From Corythucha ciliata (lineage: Eukaryota > Arthropoda > Insecta > Hemiptera > Tingidae), in NCBI GenBank assembly GCA_038030265.1, contig CM075940.1:2852001-2916000 (forward strand): 64,000 nucleotides of DNA. The letters are read 5' to 3'. Below are positions 20,593-31,480 of this stretch, piece after piece. A program made the position numbers and the translations under genes. Positions within the stretch are counted from its first letter, which is position 1, and each line of letters begins with the position of its first letter. The notes below the pieces were generated by a model. That model had not been told where the DNA came from, did not search any database, and worked only from the letters and a program-made list of their open reading frames with translations.

Positions 20593-20855
20593 GTAAATTA
20601 CCGTCGCATTTCTGCACCAATCCTGGACTTCAAGGCTCAATTAAATCTTCAGGAAATTCCGCACAACCGTACGATCTTCTTTTTTCATATTTCATTCCTA
20701 AAATAACTGTAAAACGTACATAAAGTTTTGCCTTGAAAATTCACACTTTTTCGACGACTTATTTAGGAAAGCAAGATCGTACGGTTGTGTGGAATTTCCG
20801 GGAGTTTTAAATGAGCCCTTCAAGTGATTGGTGCAGAAACGCGACGGTAATTTAC
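20593..20855. repeat. Long palindrome 1 with shared core
   Basis: Arms 20593-20690 and about 20755-20855 are reverse complements. The outer part reads TAAATTACCGTCGC and 'tttctgcaccaat'. The inner part holds AATCTTCAGGAAATTCCGCA on the left and its complement on the right. The core is shared with palindromes at 21034 and 25671 although the outer arms differ. Confidence 0.8.
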
Positions 20856-21033
20856 GTAACGCGGAATAGGCGAGGTATTATTGGAGGGGGGGATCGAGGA
20901 AACACATGTACAACTCCCCCTTAAGGGTGAGTTCTGACCCTCCCCAACCACCCCCCCTTATGGATCCGGCAATTAGGCCCTCGGTTCCCTAAGAATTGCT
21001 AGATTTTCTCCCTGATATTTTTAACACGGGGTT

Positions 21034-21397
21034 TATGGCGGGTTTCCTTCCCGGTCGCCCCTCGCCTAAACTTCGCACGTAAATTTTGGCTCCATTTCTG
21101 CAATAATATTCGATTCCAAAGTCTAATTTTAATCTTCAGGAAGGTCTACAGTGACGTTAGATCTTGCTTTTCCAAATTTCATCCCTGAAATTTTCTTAAA
21201 ACACATTCGAATTCTAAAGTGCTTCGGGCTTATTTTAGGGATAACATTAGAAAAGCAAGATCTAACGTCACTGTAGAACTTCCTGAGGATTAAAATTAGA
21301 CTTTGAAATCGAATATTGGTGAGGAAATGGAGCCAAAATTTATGTGCGAAGTTTAGGCGAGGGACGACTGGGAAGGGGTCGATGAAGCCCGCCAAAT
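21034..21397. repeat. Long palindrome 2 with shared core
   Basis: Arms 21034-21190 and about 21236-21397 are imperfect reverse complements. The outer part includes CGCCTAAACTTCGCAC; the inner core includes TTTTAATCTTCAGGAA. A 12-base C run abuts the right end (21398-21409). Confidence 0.8.
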
Positions 21398-21769
21398 CCC
21401 CCCCCCCCCTAACAGGTAAATTCTGAAACGAATGAAATTTAGTTTGATGGCAGCGTTTTTCACTTTTAGTGTAAAACGCCGAAGGGCGGCAACATGTGTC
21501 TAAAACCCAGCATTCTCCTTCATCTTTACACACACAGCCCAACCACACTCCTCTTCTGGATCACCCACCAACGCTAGAGAAATTTTAAAATACGGATTTC
21601 AGCGCCATATTTGGTACCTCAGTCGTTAAAAAAATTGTCACGGGATAGACATGTTCTTTTAATGAGACGAGCTAAAACGTATTCACGTTAAAATCCAGGT
21701 CCGTGGACCTGACGTTCATTTTTATCCCCCTTGTAGTACTTCAAACACGCGAGTGGTGAAGCTGCGCTA

Positions 21770-22000
21770 TAGCGGTTGGGCGCGGTACACGGGTGAGACA
21801 AGAAACAATTCTGCCGCCTCTGTTGCCGTGCCACCACCGCCTTGTGAGAGTGAACAGACCCCATTCATTCTCGTGTTGTTCTTTCTCCTCTCGCGATAAT
21901 CTTTATCGGTTCGCCGCGCCAAAACGCCTCGTTTGAACAGCGCCTTTGATAACTGGTTTAGTGACTTTGAAAAAAGCCGTCGATGTATAATAGGCTATTG
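21770..22000 (+). repeat. Dispersed block shared with 37200-37370
   Basis: Both contain 'ccaccgcctt', then 'cccattca', then TGTTCTTTCTCC and CTCGCGATA in the same order. The copy at 37 kb precedes the repeat that is also found at 15931, so the blocks are mosaic. Confidence 0.55.
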
Positions 22001-22227
22001 CCTTCAGGGAAAAGGGATTGGTCGTTAGCTCTTACTAAGTAGAGGGCTTCCCAAAAGGGTGGCTTTTCTCCAACCTTAGGAGCGAGTAGGTTTTGAAAAA
22101 AACCGAGTTTGTTTATTTCCGTGGAGAGGAAATAAAAAAAAAAGAAGCCTTTTTAAAGCACCCCGGCTAGAGGGTTCGAGAAGGAAGAAGAGTTTTAAAA
22201 AAGCGTAGCGTAGAGAGGAGCGTCGAA

Positions 22228-22770
22228 AGCGCGGGAAACAGAATGGCGTCGAGGGTTGGGGGCCTTTTCAGGTCTTATCCTTTCTCAGCTCTGATCGGTG
22301 GTCTTCTATCTTCTTCCAGTTGTATTCCGTTGGTCCAGTTCAGCCTCGGTTTCGATTCTTCATAATTCAAGCCAGTTCGTTTTCAAATCATCTGTCATCA
22401 GCGTTGTTCAAAGTAGACAGTAGGATGCGGGCTTCTTTCCATTCTTGTTCCAGTTCGTCTTCAATTCATCTTTCATCCGCGAGGTCCTCAGTAGAATATG
22501 TCGTTGAATTGAAAACTCCCATATTTATATGGTGGTAGTCGTTTGTGATTGGCTCGCGTAGTGGGAAGATGGGAATAGAAAAGAGAAGAAAACAAATGAT
22601 GAAGAGGGGGTATTCAAACTTTGTGCTGTGGGTGGGTGGGGTGCGCTTGCGAAATTTTCTGAAGGACGATTGCTACAGAGCTGGAGAACTGAGAAGTATG
22701 AGAGAGAATAAAGAAGAAAGGGTTTAGGACGTTCATTTTTTTTGACTAAAGGATTACCGTCCGGTGACAG
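22228..22770 (-). repeat. Dispersed block with minus-strand TATA promoter (copy 2)
   Basis: Aligns with 15420-15930. The minus-strand TATA element CCATATAAATATGG sits at 22519-22532, and the CCAAT-type phrase (GATTGGCTCG on plus) lies just upstream on that strand. About 45 bp further on a short frame starts MKDELKTNWNKNGKKPAS and stops after 22 codons. An internal partial duplication of the GAATTGAAGACGAACTGG-type phrase follows. Confidence 0.65.
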
Positions 22771-22784
22771 CTTTTTTACACTCA

Positions 22785-22925
22785 GGCCCTCAATTCCTTT
22801 TGTGAACAAAATTGTGATTTTCGATTGGAAGTTCTCCGGATTGTTTGCAAATTAAAAACGCCATGAGAGTTGTAAACATGATTCTGTTGGATACTACGTC
22901 GACATTTGAAAAATATTCAAACTTG
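22785..22925. repeat. Dispersed repeat shared with 26855-27000
   Basis: Identical or nearly identical for about 140 bp, including 'ttttgtgaacaaaattgtga' and 'gatactacgtcgacatttga'. It truncates the minus-strand ORF at 22978. Confidence 0.85.
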
Positions 22926-22978
22926 GATGCGGGCTCTCTTCCATTCTTCTTCAAGTTCGTCTTCAATTCATCTTTCAT
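22790..22978 (-). pseudogene. Minus-strand small ORF under divergent promoter, 3' part replaced by repeat
   Basis: The ATG at 22978 opens MKDELKTNLKKNGREPAS, nearly the same as the frame started at about 22486. After about 18 codons (near 22925) the sequence passes into a repeat also found at 26855-27000. So the native C-terminus is lost and the rest of the 62-codon frame is chance. Its TATA element is at 23021-23034 on the minus strand. Unknown function. Confidence 0.4.
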
Positions 22979-23020
22979 CAGCGAGGTCCTCAGTAGAATA
23001 TGTCGTTGAATTGAAAACTC

Positions 23021-23165
23021 CCATATTTATATGGGGGTAGTCGTTTGTGATTGGCACGTTGAGTCGAATTGAAACAAGTTGGAGGGGTTTGATTGGCTCG
23101 CGTAGTGAGTGGGAAGATAGGGGTAGAATTCTCCCCCCCCCCTCCTGTTTGGAACTGAATATAAG
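23021..23165. promoter_or_regulatory. Back-to-back (divergent) TATA promoters
   Basis: A minus-strand TATA element (CCATATAAATATGG at 23021-23034) and a plus-strand one (TATAAG at 23160-23165) face away from each other across about 125 bp. That spacer holds GATTGG boxes and a C10 run (23133-23142). Minus start codon at 22978, plus start codon at 23216. At the first locus the two promoter types are 1.4 kb apart. Confidence 0.6.
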
Positions 23166-23215
23166 GCGCTCGTTCGCATACGTTGACCAAGTGTTTGGCG
23201 AGCTTTGAACGAACC

Positions 23216-23668
23216 ATGTATCGATCAAACAACCGTTTTGCGGACAACACTCGTGAATATCGTCGGGACGACCGTCACTTCCGACGTCGGGACGATGGTG
23301 ACTTCCGACGAACAACGTCGACTTCATATGGAAGACGTTATAACCGCGAAACAGCGAGGCCGAGGTACGACGGCGGCTCAACATATTCAGAGGTCATAAA
23401 AAAATCGGTGACGGAGATGTTGAACATGATGAGCAACCGGGAGCTGGATAGCGTGTTGTCTCATTGTCAAAGAGTACGTGTATTCTCTGTGTTAATCATA
23501 TACATTTCTAATTTTCTTGTCAAGTTGTTCAAGTGTCAGACTGTTGCTGCGGAGAAGTCAGTCGACGAGGAAGTTGAAAAGTCGTTACCAACTCGTGATG
23601 TAGGGTGCGGTCCGTCCGACCCTTTACCCCCGTCTCAGGGTTGGGAAAAGGTTGTTAGACGGCGTTGA
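23216..23668 (+). CDS. Small Arg/Asp-rich gene, copy 2 (intact)
   Basis: I do not recognise the family. The ATG at 23216 lies 56 bp after TATAAG; the protein is 150 residues if unspliced. Residues 1-50 are Arg, Asp and Tyr-rich (REYRRDDRHFRRRDDGDFRR) and probably disordered. Residues 57-85 form a conserved helix ending SNRELDSVLSHCQ. Residues 86-108 are hydrophobic (VFSVLIIYISNFLVKLF), and the acidic tail ends GPSDPLPPSQGWEKVVRRR. The hydrophobic part may be a membrane segment or a retained intron: GTACGT at 23474, TTCTAAT branch-like site, CAG ending 23539, 66 nt, in frame. Either reading leaves an intact frame. A basic N-terminus suggests nucleic-acid binding, but that is only a guess. A hairpin element starts 27 bp after the stop. 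Confidence 0.55.
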   Translation: MYRSNNRFADNTREYRRDDRHFRRRDDGDFRRTTSTSYGRRYNRETARPRYDGGSTYSEVIKKSVTEMLNMMSNRELDSVLSHCQRVRVFSVLIIYISNFLVKLFKCQTVAAEKSVDEEVEKSLPTRDVGCGPSDPLPPSQGWEKVVRRR

Positions 23669-23694
23669 TTTCCGTCCCTCTCTCCCCCGGTCCC

Positions 23695-23929
23695 ACACAC
23701 CTTTTCAAAGGTTCTTTTCAGAACCACCAAATTCAAGTCCTATTTTTCGAACATTAGGGTAGTCACGTAACGCTCTAAGTTAATTTTTCAGAGCGTTGAT
23801 TGCTGATTGCCATGTTCAGTGCTGCGTGTCTATTGACATGCATTGATTAGAGCGTCACGTGACTATTCTAATGTTCGAAAAATAGGACTTGAATTTAATG
23901 GTTCTGAAAAGAACCTTTGAAAAAGTGTG
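23695..23929. mobile_element. MITE-like hairpin element (235 bp)
   Basis: Arms 23695-23778 and 23848-23929 are near-perfect reverse complements, with ends CACACCTTTTCAAAGGTTC and its complement. The internal phrase AAGTCCTATTTTTCGAACA is also found at 41213-41232, where half an element interrupts the piggyBac relic. Confidence 0.8.
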
Positions 23930-24245
23930 AAAAAAAATTCGCCTGTAATGTTGCTGTCGGAGAGCGGTTTGTTGTGTTTCTTTGCCTTATTTTCTACTAG
24001 AGCTCTCCAATAATAAAATAATGGAGGATGAACAGATGAGCTATTTAGAGGCATGAAAAGGACAGAGAATACAGGAATATTACGTTGCGGAAAACGGGAT
24101 TTCAAATATGCCAACTTTTGTTAAGAAAAAAAAAATATTTCTGAGGGGTTTTAATTTTTTTATATATTTATTTACGAGGAAGGATTGAAATGCCTCATCG
24201 AGAAAAAATATTTTTGGAAAATGTGAAAATGCTTGCGGTTTTCGT
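23930..24245 (+). repeat. Dispersed repeat (copy 2 of 2)
   Basis: Second copy of the 16390-16700 repeat. The third small-gene fragment follows it. Confidence 0.85.
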
Positions 24246-24313
24246 TGGAGGTGGCATTGTTTATCTGGCTCCCACTAAGAATTGTGTTGAGTGTATAGAA
24301 GTAACACAGCAAT

Positions 24314-24440
24314 ATAAGACAAGCAACATTAGACGATCGTTTGCATACGTTGTTTGGCGGTCTTTGAATAATGGAACGATCAAACAACCGTAGTTGCAGG
24401 GAAGAAAGAAGTTTTCGTGGGAGAGATTATTCATTTAATG
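24314..24440 (+). pseudogene. Small Arg/Asp-rich gene, copy 3 (5' fragment)
   Basis: TATAAG at 24314, the TTGCATACGTTG phrase, and an ATG at 24371 followed by MERSNNRSCREERSFRGRDY, resembling the start of copy 2 (MYRSNNRF). At about 24440 the frame runs into a dispersed repeat (also at 25135), so only promoter and about 23 codons survive. Confidence 0.6.
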
Positions 24441-24900
24441 GGGTGTTCATTGACCGAAAATCGCCGAAAAGGGCCAAGTATTGCAATTTTAGGACGGTTT
24501 TTATTTTTATACGATGGGGTCATGTCGCAGAAAATACAAAAACGTCTGGAACGGGTTTGAATTTTGCCCCCTTCCTCCAATAAAAACTTCAAATTATAAA
24601 AAGAACCTCACCCTGGGGGAACCGCCTTATTGATTACGGTAATCCCGACGAAATCATCATGGTATCTATTTTTGGACGGTGCGGATCATCTCTCATAAGT
24701 TGACTAGCATTACCGTCTACTTCCTTCAAAATGTTATCACATTTTAGTCCCAGATCGAGTTTGACGTTGACCGTTGACGGACAAATTGAGTAATAATTAC
24801 CGAATAGTTGGGAAATACTCGTTATTTCCTCTAATAGGGGCCTAACTTGGGTATTTGCGTTATATTTGGGGTATTTTGCATGCTTGTTGCCTCACTGTGT
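24437..24900 (+). repeat. Dispersed repeat, longer copy
   Basis: 24437-24600 aligns with 25135-25297 ('ggggtgttcattgaccgaaa', 'acgatggggtcatgtcgcag'). 24600-24892 aligns with 11534-11825 and with 25298-25405. Same element family as at 11.5 kb, here with more of its 5' part. Confidence 0.8.
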
Positions 24901-25134
24901 TTGCTGTGGTACAGAAATAAATTTCATAAAGAAATTCACCTGTATCGCAACAACAGAAGTCTTGGAGAAAGGAAAATCAGTAGAACTAGATAGAAACTTT
25001 CGAGTTCCGCTGAAAATTACAAGAAGCCAAGCCAACAACTATTAGCCAACTGTAGATGAGAAGTGTGTGAATTGGGGGTTGTCAAAACCAAGCGCGCGAT
25101 AGCAAGCGAACTATTACCAACATCAAAACAATCA

Positions 25135-25405
25135 TGGGGTGTTCATTGACCGAAAATCGCCCAAAAGGGCCTAGTATAGCAATTTTAGGACGGTTTTTAT
25201 TTTTATACGATGGGGTCATGTCGCAGAAAGTACAAAAACGTCTGAAACGGGTCTGAATTTTGCCCCCCTTCCTCCAATAAAAACTTCAAATCAAACCAAG
25301 AACCTCACCCTGGGGCAACCGCCTTATTGATTACGGTAACCCCGACGAAATCATCATGATATCTATTTTTGGACGGTGGGGATCATCTCTCATAATTTGA
25401 CAGGC
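25135..25405 (+). repeat. Dispersed repeat, shorter copy
   Basis: Third copy of the family at 24437 and 11534, truncated on the right at about 25405. Confidence 0.8.
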
Positions 25406-25670
25406 ATTCCGTCGAACAAGAATGCTGAATCGTCAGTCGCTCTAGTTTGGAGCAACACTGGGCTGCAAAACGGTTCCAATTAATTATAAAGTTAAACAAA
25501 TTATAAATGAAATAATTAGAACCATTACCGATTGTAATGATTACTTTCGTTCCACCTCCTACAAAGGCGGTGACTTCAGAAATGGTGTAATAATTAAACA
25601 ATTTTGAACCGGGAATAGGCTTATTCTTTATTCAAAATATTTACATTTTTTAATAAGTATATATAAGATG

Positions 25671-26008
25671 ACGTCGCTCACTTTGAACGGATCTCCAGGC
25701 ACGTCCCTTTCATACCGTTGTTGGTATTTTTTCTGATATTTATAAGGACTCATTTTAATCTTCAGGAAATTCCGCATATGTAGTAGTTTTCCTTTTTTCA
25801 AATAAGTCGAAAAAAAAACCGTGAAATTACAAGGTAAAAGTTCAAGGCAAATTTAAAATAACTTCTGGGATGAAATTGGAAAAAAGGAAAACTACTGCAT
25901 ATGCGGAATTTCCTGAAGATTAAAATGAGTCCTTATAAATATCAGAAAAAATACCAACAACGGTATGAAAGGGACGTGCCTGGAGATCCGTTCAAAGTGA
26001 GCGACGTC
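25671..26008. repeat. Long palindrome 3 with shared core
   Basis: Arms 25671-25799 and 25880-26008 are almost perfect reverse complements around an 80-bp loop. Outer arm: ACGTCGCTCACTTTGAACGG; inner core: TTTTAATCTTCAGGAAATTC. An open frame across the right arm is a by-product of the palindrome. Confidence 0.85.
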
Positions 26009-26259
26009 TTTTATGTTAAAAATCTCTTTCGTCTTCCTATACCTCCTCTTGCCCTTTGGTGGTCGTCAAATTGTTCCAAAACTATGGAAGGACGGGAAGG
26101 GTTGTTCGGAGAGCTGGAGTTGTTGGTCGTTGGGAGGGGAGGGATTTCGGAGGTCCCACCCCCCCTTACAAATAGAAAAGTCTTAGATCCGCCCTTGTCA
26201 CAACATTTCATTTATACGAAATTCTATGAGGAACACCATAACATTTCAATTTCATAAAA

Positions 26260-28250
26260 TTCTGTAGGTAAATAATTTCATACACAGCCCAGCATTACGT
26301 TTTTCATACAGGGGGGGAGGTATCTCATGCCGCGCTGTAACTGGTAGCGCGTTAAGAGTTTAAGAATATTCGCTATTCTATTACTGTTGGGTATTAAAAT
26401 AAAAGGTATGTTATTATTATTTTTTGTCACTACTTCTACGCGTCTGGAGTCGGTAATTTTACTTACATTCCATTTATGGCTAGGAGTAAATCGTCAATTT
26501 GTATTTTAATGTGTGTATGGTGGAAAATACATATTTTTCTTGGATTTGTCATCTATTTGGAGTTTGACAATAAATTGAGGTTCTCTGTGAATTTTATTTT
26601 CATGTCTTATTCTAGGGTCTTACTACTGGGAACTTGCTAAGTACGTCATATAGATATAGATATCCACATTTGGGGTAGGTATTCGCAGGGGCCAGCCCAA
26701 TCGAGTAATAATTGAGTAATAAAAATTCAATTACTTTGAACTGTCTTCCAAATCAGGAAAGCCCTTAGGTATATATATTATATATATACGGTCTGGCTGG
26801 GGTATTTGCTGTTATCACCAAGATCTGAACTTATTTTTGGCTTTCTTGCACTCAGGCTCTAATTCCTTTTGTGAACAAAATTGTGATTTTCGATTGGAAG
26901 TTCTCCGGATTGTTTGCAAATTAAAAACGCCATGAGAGTTGTAAACATGATTCTGTTAGATACTACGTCGACATTTGAAAAATATTCAAACTTGGAATAT
27001 GTTTCAATTCTAAGAATTCAGTACTCTCGTTTTTCTGTATGTGTTGCTACACGAGGTAACACAATAATTTTGATTGGAGAGTAAAGAAATTAGGAGGATA
27101 AAGTTTTGCAAAGAAATCTATCGGCGCGCGAGGAAAGCTTGTTGAGTAAGAAATGAAACATTATCCGTTTGATTCGCTAGTAGCTTTCTAGGAATTTGAT
27201 TGTTCAATTCAAAGCCACCACCTTTCTACCTTCTTCCCATGCGCGCAAATCGGCTTGCTGCCCTCTTGGCTTCTCCTTTTGTTCTCATCGCTTCTCTTCG
27301 CTATTGCCATTTTTAACGAAAAAACAGGAAAAAGGGGCCTTGAGTACGATTTACCCGCCACGCGACATCGTGGGAGGAATTGTTTCGTCTTCAAGTTTCA
27401 CCTATTTACAAATCAGTTGCCTTTACAAGGGAGGATGAATTACGCCTGCTGGATTGCGCGGTTCAGTAAATCCCAAACAGCACGAGCGACGAGATACATT
27501 TTTTGTTCACCTGCCGTTGCGTCTGCGTCATTTCCCATTCTACCCGGCAGTTCGTATAATTAAACCTTTACGCACCGGATTTTTATTCATTTGTAAAGAA
27601 TGCAAGGATTTACTAAAGTAATAAAAAGGACTAAACTTCATTACTAATACATATTTAATATACAAATAATTCAGCAATTACAATTTTTTTGATGAATTTC
27701 TCCTTTTCCCGACGACTTCCACTAATAATATTTACGCTGCGCATTGTCGTTTGTTTATATTGAAATGAGGTAAGAATCTCAAGTGATGTCTGAGACACAG
27801 GTGGCTCTGATCGGTGTCTTCTATCAGCTTGGGTTTGGCGTTTTCAAAAAACTCTAAACCTCTAGGGGGGTAAATGACTTGATGTTCACGATATCAGAAT
27901 GTGGTGCCGTTTTCCTCGCTTTTCAAGGCATCCGTTGTCGTGTTCTCTATTGGCATTACTTTTAAGGTCTTTGTTCAACCACACGTCTTGGAAATAATTA
28001 TGTTTTTTTTTTTTTTTTTTTTTTCAGATCAAAAATTGTAGGATGAAAATTAAGAGAACAAATAATTAAACTATTATTGATTCGTTGATTTCGAATTTAA
28101 ATAAATAACCGAAGACAAAAAAAGGAAGAGATTCACCTTTAAGGAGTAGTAGGACATTTTCCCATCCGAATTTTCAGCTACCAGGCATCCGTTGGTCTAA
28201 AAAAACAAATCTCCTCGTCACATGTCAAAAAACACACATATCCAACAATC
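26260..28250. other. Gene-free stretch with repeat fragments
   Basis: Contains a loose copy of the 11860-12060 repeat at 26350-26580, the dispersed 'ggctggggtatttgctgt' family at 26790-26840, the repeat shared with 22785 at 26855-27000, and a poly(T) run near 28000. The open frames at 27196-27563 overlap one another and are not supported. Confidence 0.45.
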
Positions 28251-28253
28251 CTG

Positions 28254-28320
28254 TTTATAGACAGGTGTCCAGCTGTTTATAGACAGGTGTCCAGCTGTTT
28301 ATAGACAGGTGTCCAGGAAA
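28254..28320 (+). repeat. 22-bp tandem repeat, three copies
   Basis: Unit TGTTTATAGACAGGTGTCCAGC (split here as TGTTTATAGACAG and GTGTCCAGC) occurs three times in a row. Confidence 0.85.
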
Positions 28321-28739
28321 CTTGTCTCTTCACTTGAGTGAATTTAAATTTAATTTAAATTTAAATTTATAATTATTGTGTTGATGAAACTTGACGAAAT
28401 CATTCTGGATGACAGGAGAAGGTGAAGGAGCGTCTTTGCGTAGATCTGACACCTGCCGCTCAGACATTTCTCGAAATACAGAGCACTTAGAAGTGGTTTA
28501 CGCTTGATCTTAAAATTATTTTGTGTAATATCAGTCCTTCCTCTCAAAAACTCCACACATTGCGCTAGTAAACGTGAAATTACATTGCCTCGACACTCTA
28601 AAACACATTTCCTCAAACGTTCTGGTTCTGGTTCGGTATCCAAATATTTCAACGAAGGAAGATTGGAGGGGGGAAAAATAGGGGTTGAAACGGTCAAAAA
28701 ATCACTGAAATTCACCAGTTGATTCTAGATGAAATTTCG

Positions 28740-29360
28740 CGCCAAAGCCGAAAATATCTGACTACAAAACTGGTGATTTTGACCCAAAACTTTCACCTCT
28801 TCATCACAAAATTGAATATTTCGCCCAGAAAATGTTTATACCATTGAACCAAGGAAGATTTTTTTACTCTACATAAATGACGAGGTGTTGTTCCAAATAT
28901 TTCACAACAAAAAATGAAAATTTAATCCGAAAAATGACTGCTTTGAACCTCAAAATTTACGATTTTATTCCAAAAGCTCACGGTACGACCTAAACTGACG
29001 GATTTTACTCTTTAACTAGTGAATAAAGCCTGCATAAAGGTGTAGCGGTAGGAGCCTTCGTCGTTTTTGACGATCCTTAACGAGGGAAGACAGACAATGT
29101 AGGCTCCTACGGCTACAGCTTCATCCACTAACCCTCGTAGCTTAAGCGCTTCTACTTACAATTAAAAATGTAAACTGCTACTAGTGGTTATTCCACCCTA
29201 AAACTGGATATTTTACTCCATACATGACAATTTCACACCAAAACTGACGTGTTGCCCAAAACATTATTTTACGCGAAAACTGACCACTCTGTCTTAAAAA
29301 CTCTGACGAAATTTTTAGTTTTGAGGTAAAACCATTAATTTTTTTTAGCGTCAAAACGGC
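28740..29360 (+). repeat. Degenerate ~20-bp minisatellite, block 1
   Basis: Repeats of a unit near CCAAAACTGACGATTTTACT with much divergence. The same unit fills 30820-31480. Confidence 0.7.
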
Positions 29361-29891
29361 AGTTTCGTAGTGAAAACTTCAGCTTTTTGGTACTTGTTAT
29401 TCTAGGGCAAGAACTTAAATTTTGGTTTGAAAAACTTATGTTTTTAACGGAATTAACGTATGCCGAGTAGTAGACGAGGGTTGATTGGAGGGGGGTCGAG
29501 GAATCATCACTGCAGTTCCCCTTTAAGTGGGAAAACATGAGTTTTTTTGAGCAATGCTATCAGAGTGAATATTAAACTTTTGGTGGTTTTCAGGTCTGCC
29601 CCTAAAAATGTTATGGTCTAAATGTCTTCAGGGGTGAAGTCATTGTCACACATTGACCTCCCGGATTGTGAGGCGGTTCTTTTTCATAAAGTTAACGAAA
29701 TTATTGGCTGGATATTTTTGCCCCAGTTTCCAAATCTTAGTCATTGAGTGTTATACTGATATTAAACCATTCTTTTACTGTTTTGCAGACTGCCTAGATT
29801 TTTCATCTCGTCACCACTAATGCAGTGTTCGGTTACGAAATTCACGATAATTTCTTCGCAGCGAGAGAGGCTTTATGAGCTTCTGTTCTAA

Positions 29892-29993
29892 TGGTGTTCG
29901 TTTACCGCAATTTTTAGTGCATTCTTTTTGTAATTTACAGATTGGTGTTCGTTTACCGCAATTTTTAGTGCATTCTTTTTGTAATTTACAGAT
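29892..29993 (+). repeat. 51-bp direct duplication
   Basis: Two adjacent identical 51-bp copies starting TGGTGTTCGTTTACCGCAAT and ending at a TTTACAG acceptor-like site. Confidence 0.9.
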
Positions 29994-30819
29994 TTTGGTG
30001 GATGTTAACTGAACAATTGAAGAATGGGCGGGATCATTCTGTCTCTATCAGAACCAAGTGTTGACCTGTTGAGTGTCGATGAAACTTGATGAAATCATTC
30101 TGTCAATGAAGAAAAAACGAATCTCTGAGAGTTTTGTGATCTGGCCCTGAAAAATTTTCTCACGCATGGGGGGTCGTCGACTACGTTGTGAGGTGGTTCT
30201 TTTCAGAAATTCAATCAACTTATAGGATAAGTAAGTATTTTTCTTTTTAAAAGGCTTACAAAGAATATGATAATCCAATACTGCATTTTATTTTTTTATT
30301 TACAGTTTTTGGTGCTTCTGGAATAAACTATTGACGTACAGGAGAATGCTCCATCATAACTCAGTGATGACTAGTTCAATTATGGAAAAACTTGATGAAA
30401 TCTTTCCGTTGAAGAAGGAAAAAAGGCGTTCGTGAGAGTATACTTTTCAAAAGTTCTACGGCATAAATTTCTTGCGTTTTAAGTCTGAATCCTTGCCGTG
30501 CGTTGTCCTATTCGATTATCAGCGTTGCGAATTGGTTATTTTTCCCAAATTCAAGTAACTTATGGACTGGTCATTTACAAGGAATTGACATCTATGCCCA
30601 TTTACTAAACCTTTTCTTTACTGTTTCGCACGTTGCCAGTTCACTTGCACCGCGTGGTTGTCAGTAACGTGTATACTCACTGAAAGTTCACCTTCCCTCC
30701 CAATCCACCATCGTATATTATACACATGGGTCGTGAAGAAATTATAGCCATATTTAGTGGGTCTCGAGCCGGACAGGTTGATAACCACTAGTTTCAACGT
30801 CTTGCCCGAGAGACATATT

Positions 30820-31480
30820 TTTTAACCCAAAACTGAATATTTTATTCCAAAACAGACAAATACTTGCACGCAAAACCCAAATGTGTTACCGCAAAACTTG
30901 AGTTTTTAACTATTTTAACCCCAAAATTCACGTTATACACTAAAACTGACGATTTTATCACAATTCTGACGATTTTACTACAATACTGACGATTTGTTCA
31001 TACATAAGGCGTTATTGCACCAAGACAGACGATTTCACGCCAAGGTATAGACGCGTTATCCGAAAACTAGAAATATCACTTCAAAACTAGCAATTTTACC
31101 CCAAAACGTTTAGCGGTTTTACCTCAAAAATGAATATTTTATAGGAAACTGTTCATTTTACCACAAAACTGACTATTTACATCCAGAAAATTGTAGATTT
31201 TACTCTAAAATTGAAGATTTTACTCCAAAATTGAAGTGTTCTGTCGAAAATTTCACTACAAAAAATGGCAATATTACCTGAAAACTGTCGGATTTAACCC
31301 CAAAACTAAAGATATCTTCCCAAAATATCACGTTATCCCCTTAAATAACAGTTTCACTCTAAAACTGGCGGTATACCACCTCAAAACTGGGTATTTTACT
31401 CCGAAACTGAAATGTTCACACCATAAACGGAGATTTTCCTTAAAACAGACGATTTTATTCAGAAACTTATGACTCTGTCT
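30820..31480 (+). repeat. Degenerate ~20-bp minisatellite, block 2
   Basis: Same family as 28740-29360; clearest around 30955-31000 ('actgacgattttactacaa'). The open frames across it have no conserved protein. Confidence 0.75.

Larger units (their letters stand above)
28380..30445 (+). pseudogene. Decayed duplicated exon-like motif (KLDEI)
   Basis: I do not recognise the gene. A short frame beginning MKLDEIILDD at about 28384 recurs as MKLDEIILSMKKKR at about 30079 and MEKLDEIFPLKKEKR at about 30393. Between and after the last two lie further parallel segments: 'gtgaggcggttcttttt' at 29670, 'gtgaggtggttcttttc' at 30187, 'gcgaattggttattttt' at 30527. Acceptor-like ends (TTTTGCAG near 29790, TTTACAG near 29995 and 30305) are also repeated. 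This suggests old tandem duplication of an exon-intron unit, now degenerate. No copy has a usable frame beyond about 25 codons. Confidence 0.35.

Noticed and set aside
22968..23384. 138-codon minus-strand open frame across the divergent promoter
   Set aside because: It is antisense to the intact 23216 gene and crosses both promoters, so it is a shadow of the opposite strand.
25901..26257. 118-codon plus-strand frame
   Set aside because: Begins inside the arm of a palindrome and its mirror arm is equally open; no protein motif.
29035..29130. Structured RNA or tRNA suggested by paired 'gtaggagcct' and 'aggctcctac' phrases
   Set aside because: Only one helix forms; no tRNA box A/B or cloverleaf could be drawn.
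28740..31480. Protein-coding tandem repeats in the 20-bp minisatellite
   Set aside because: The period is not a multiple of three, units are too divergent, and frames are short and unconserved.
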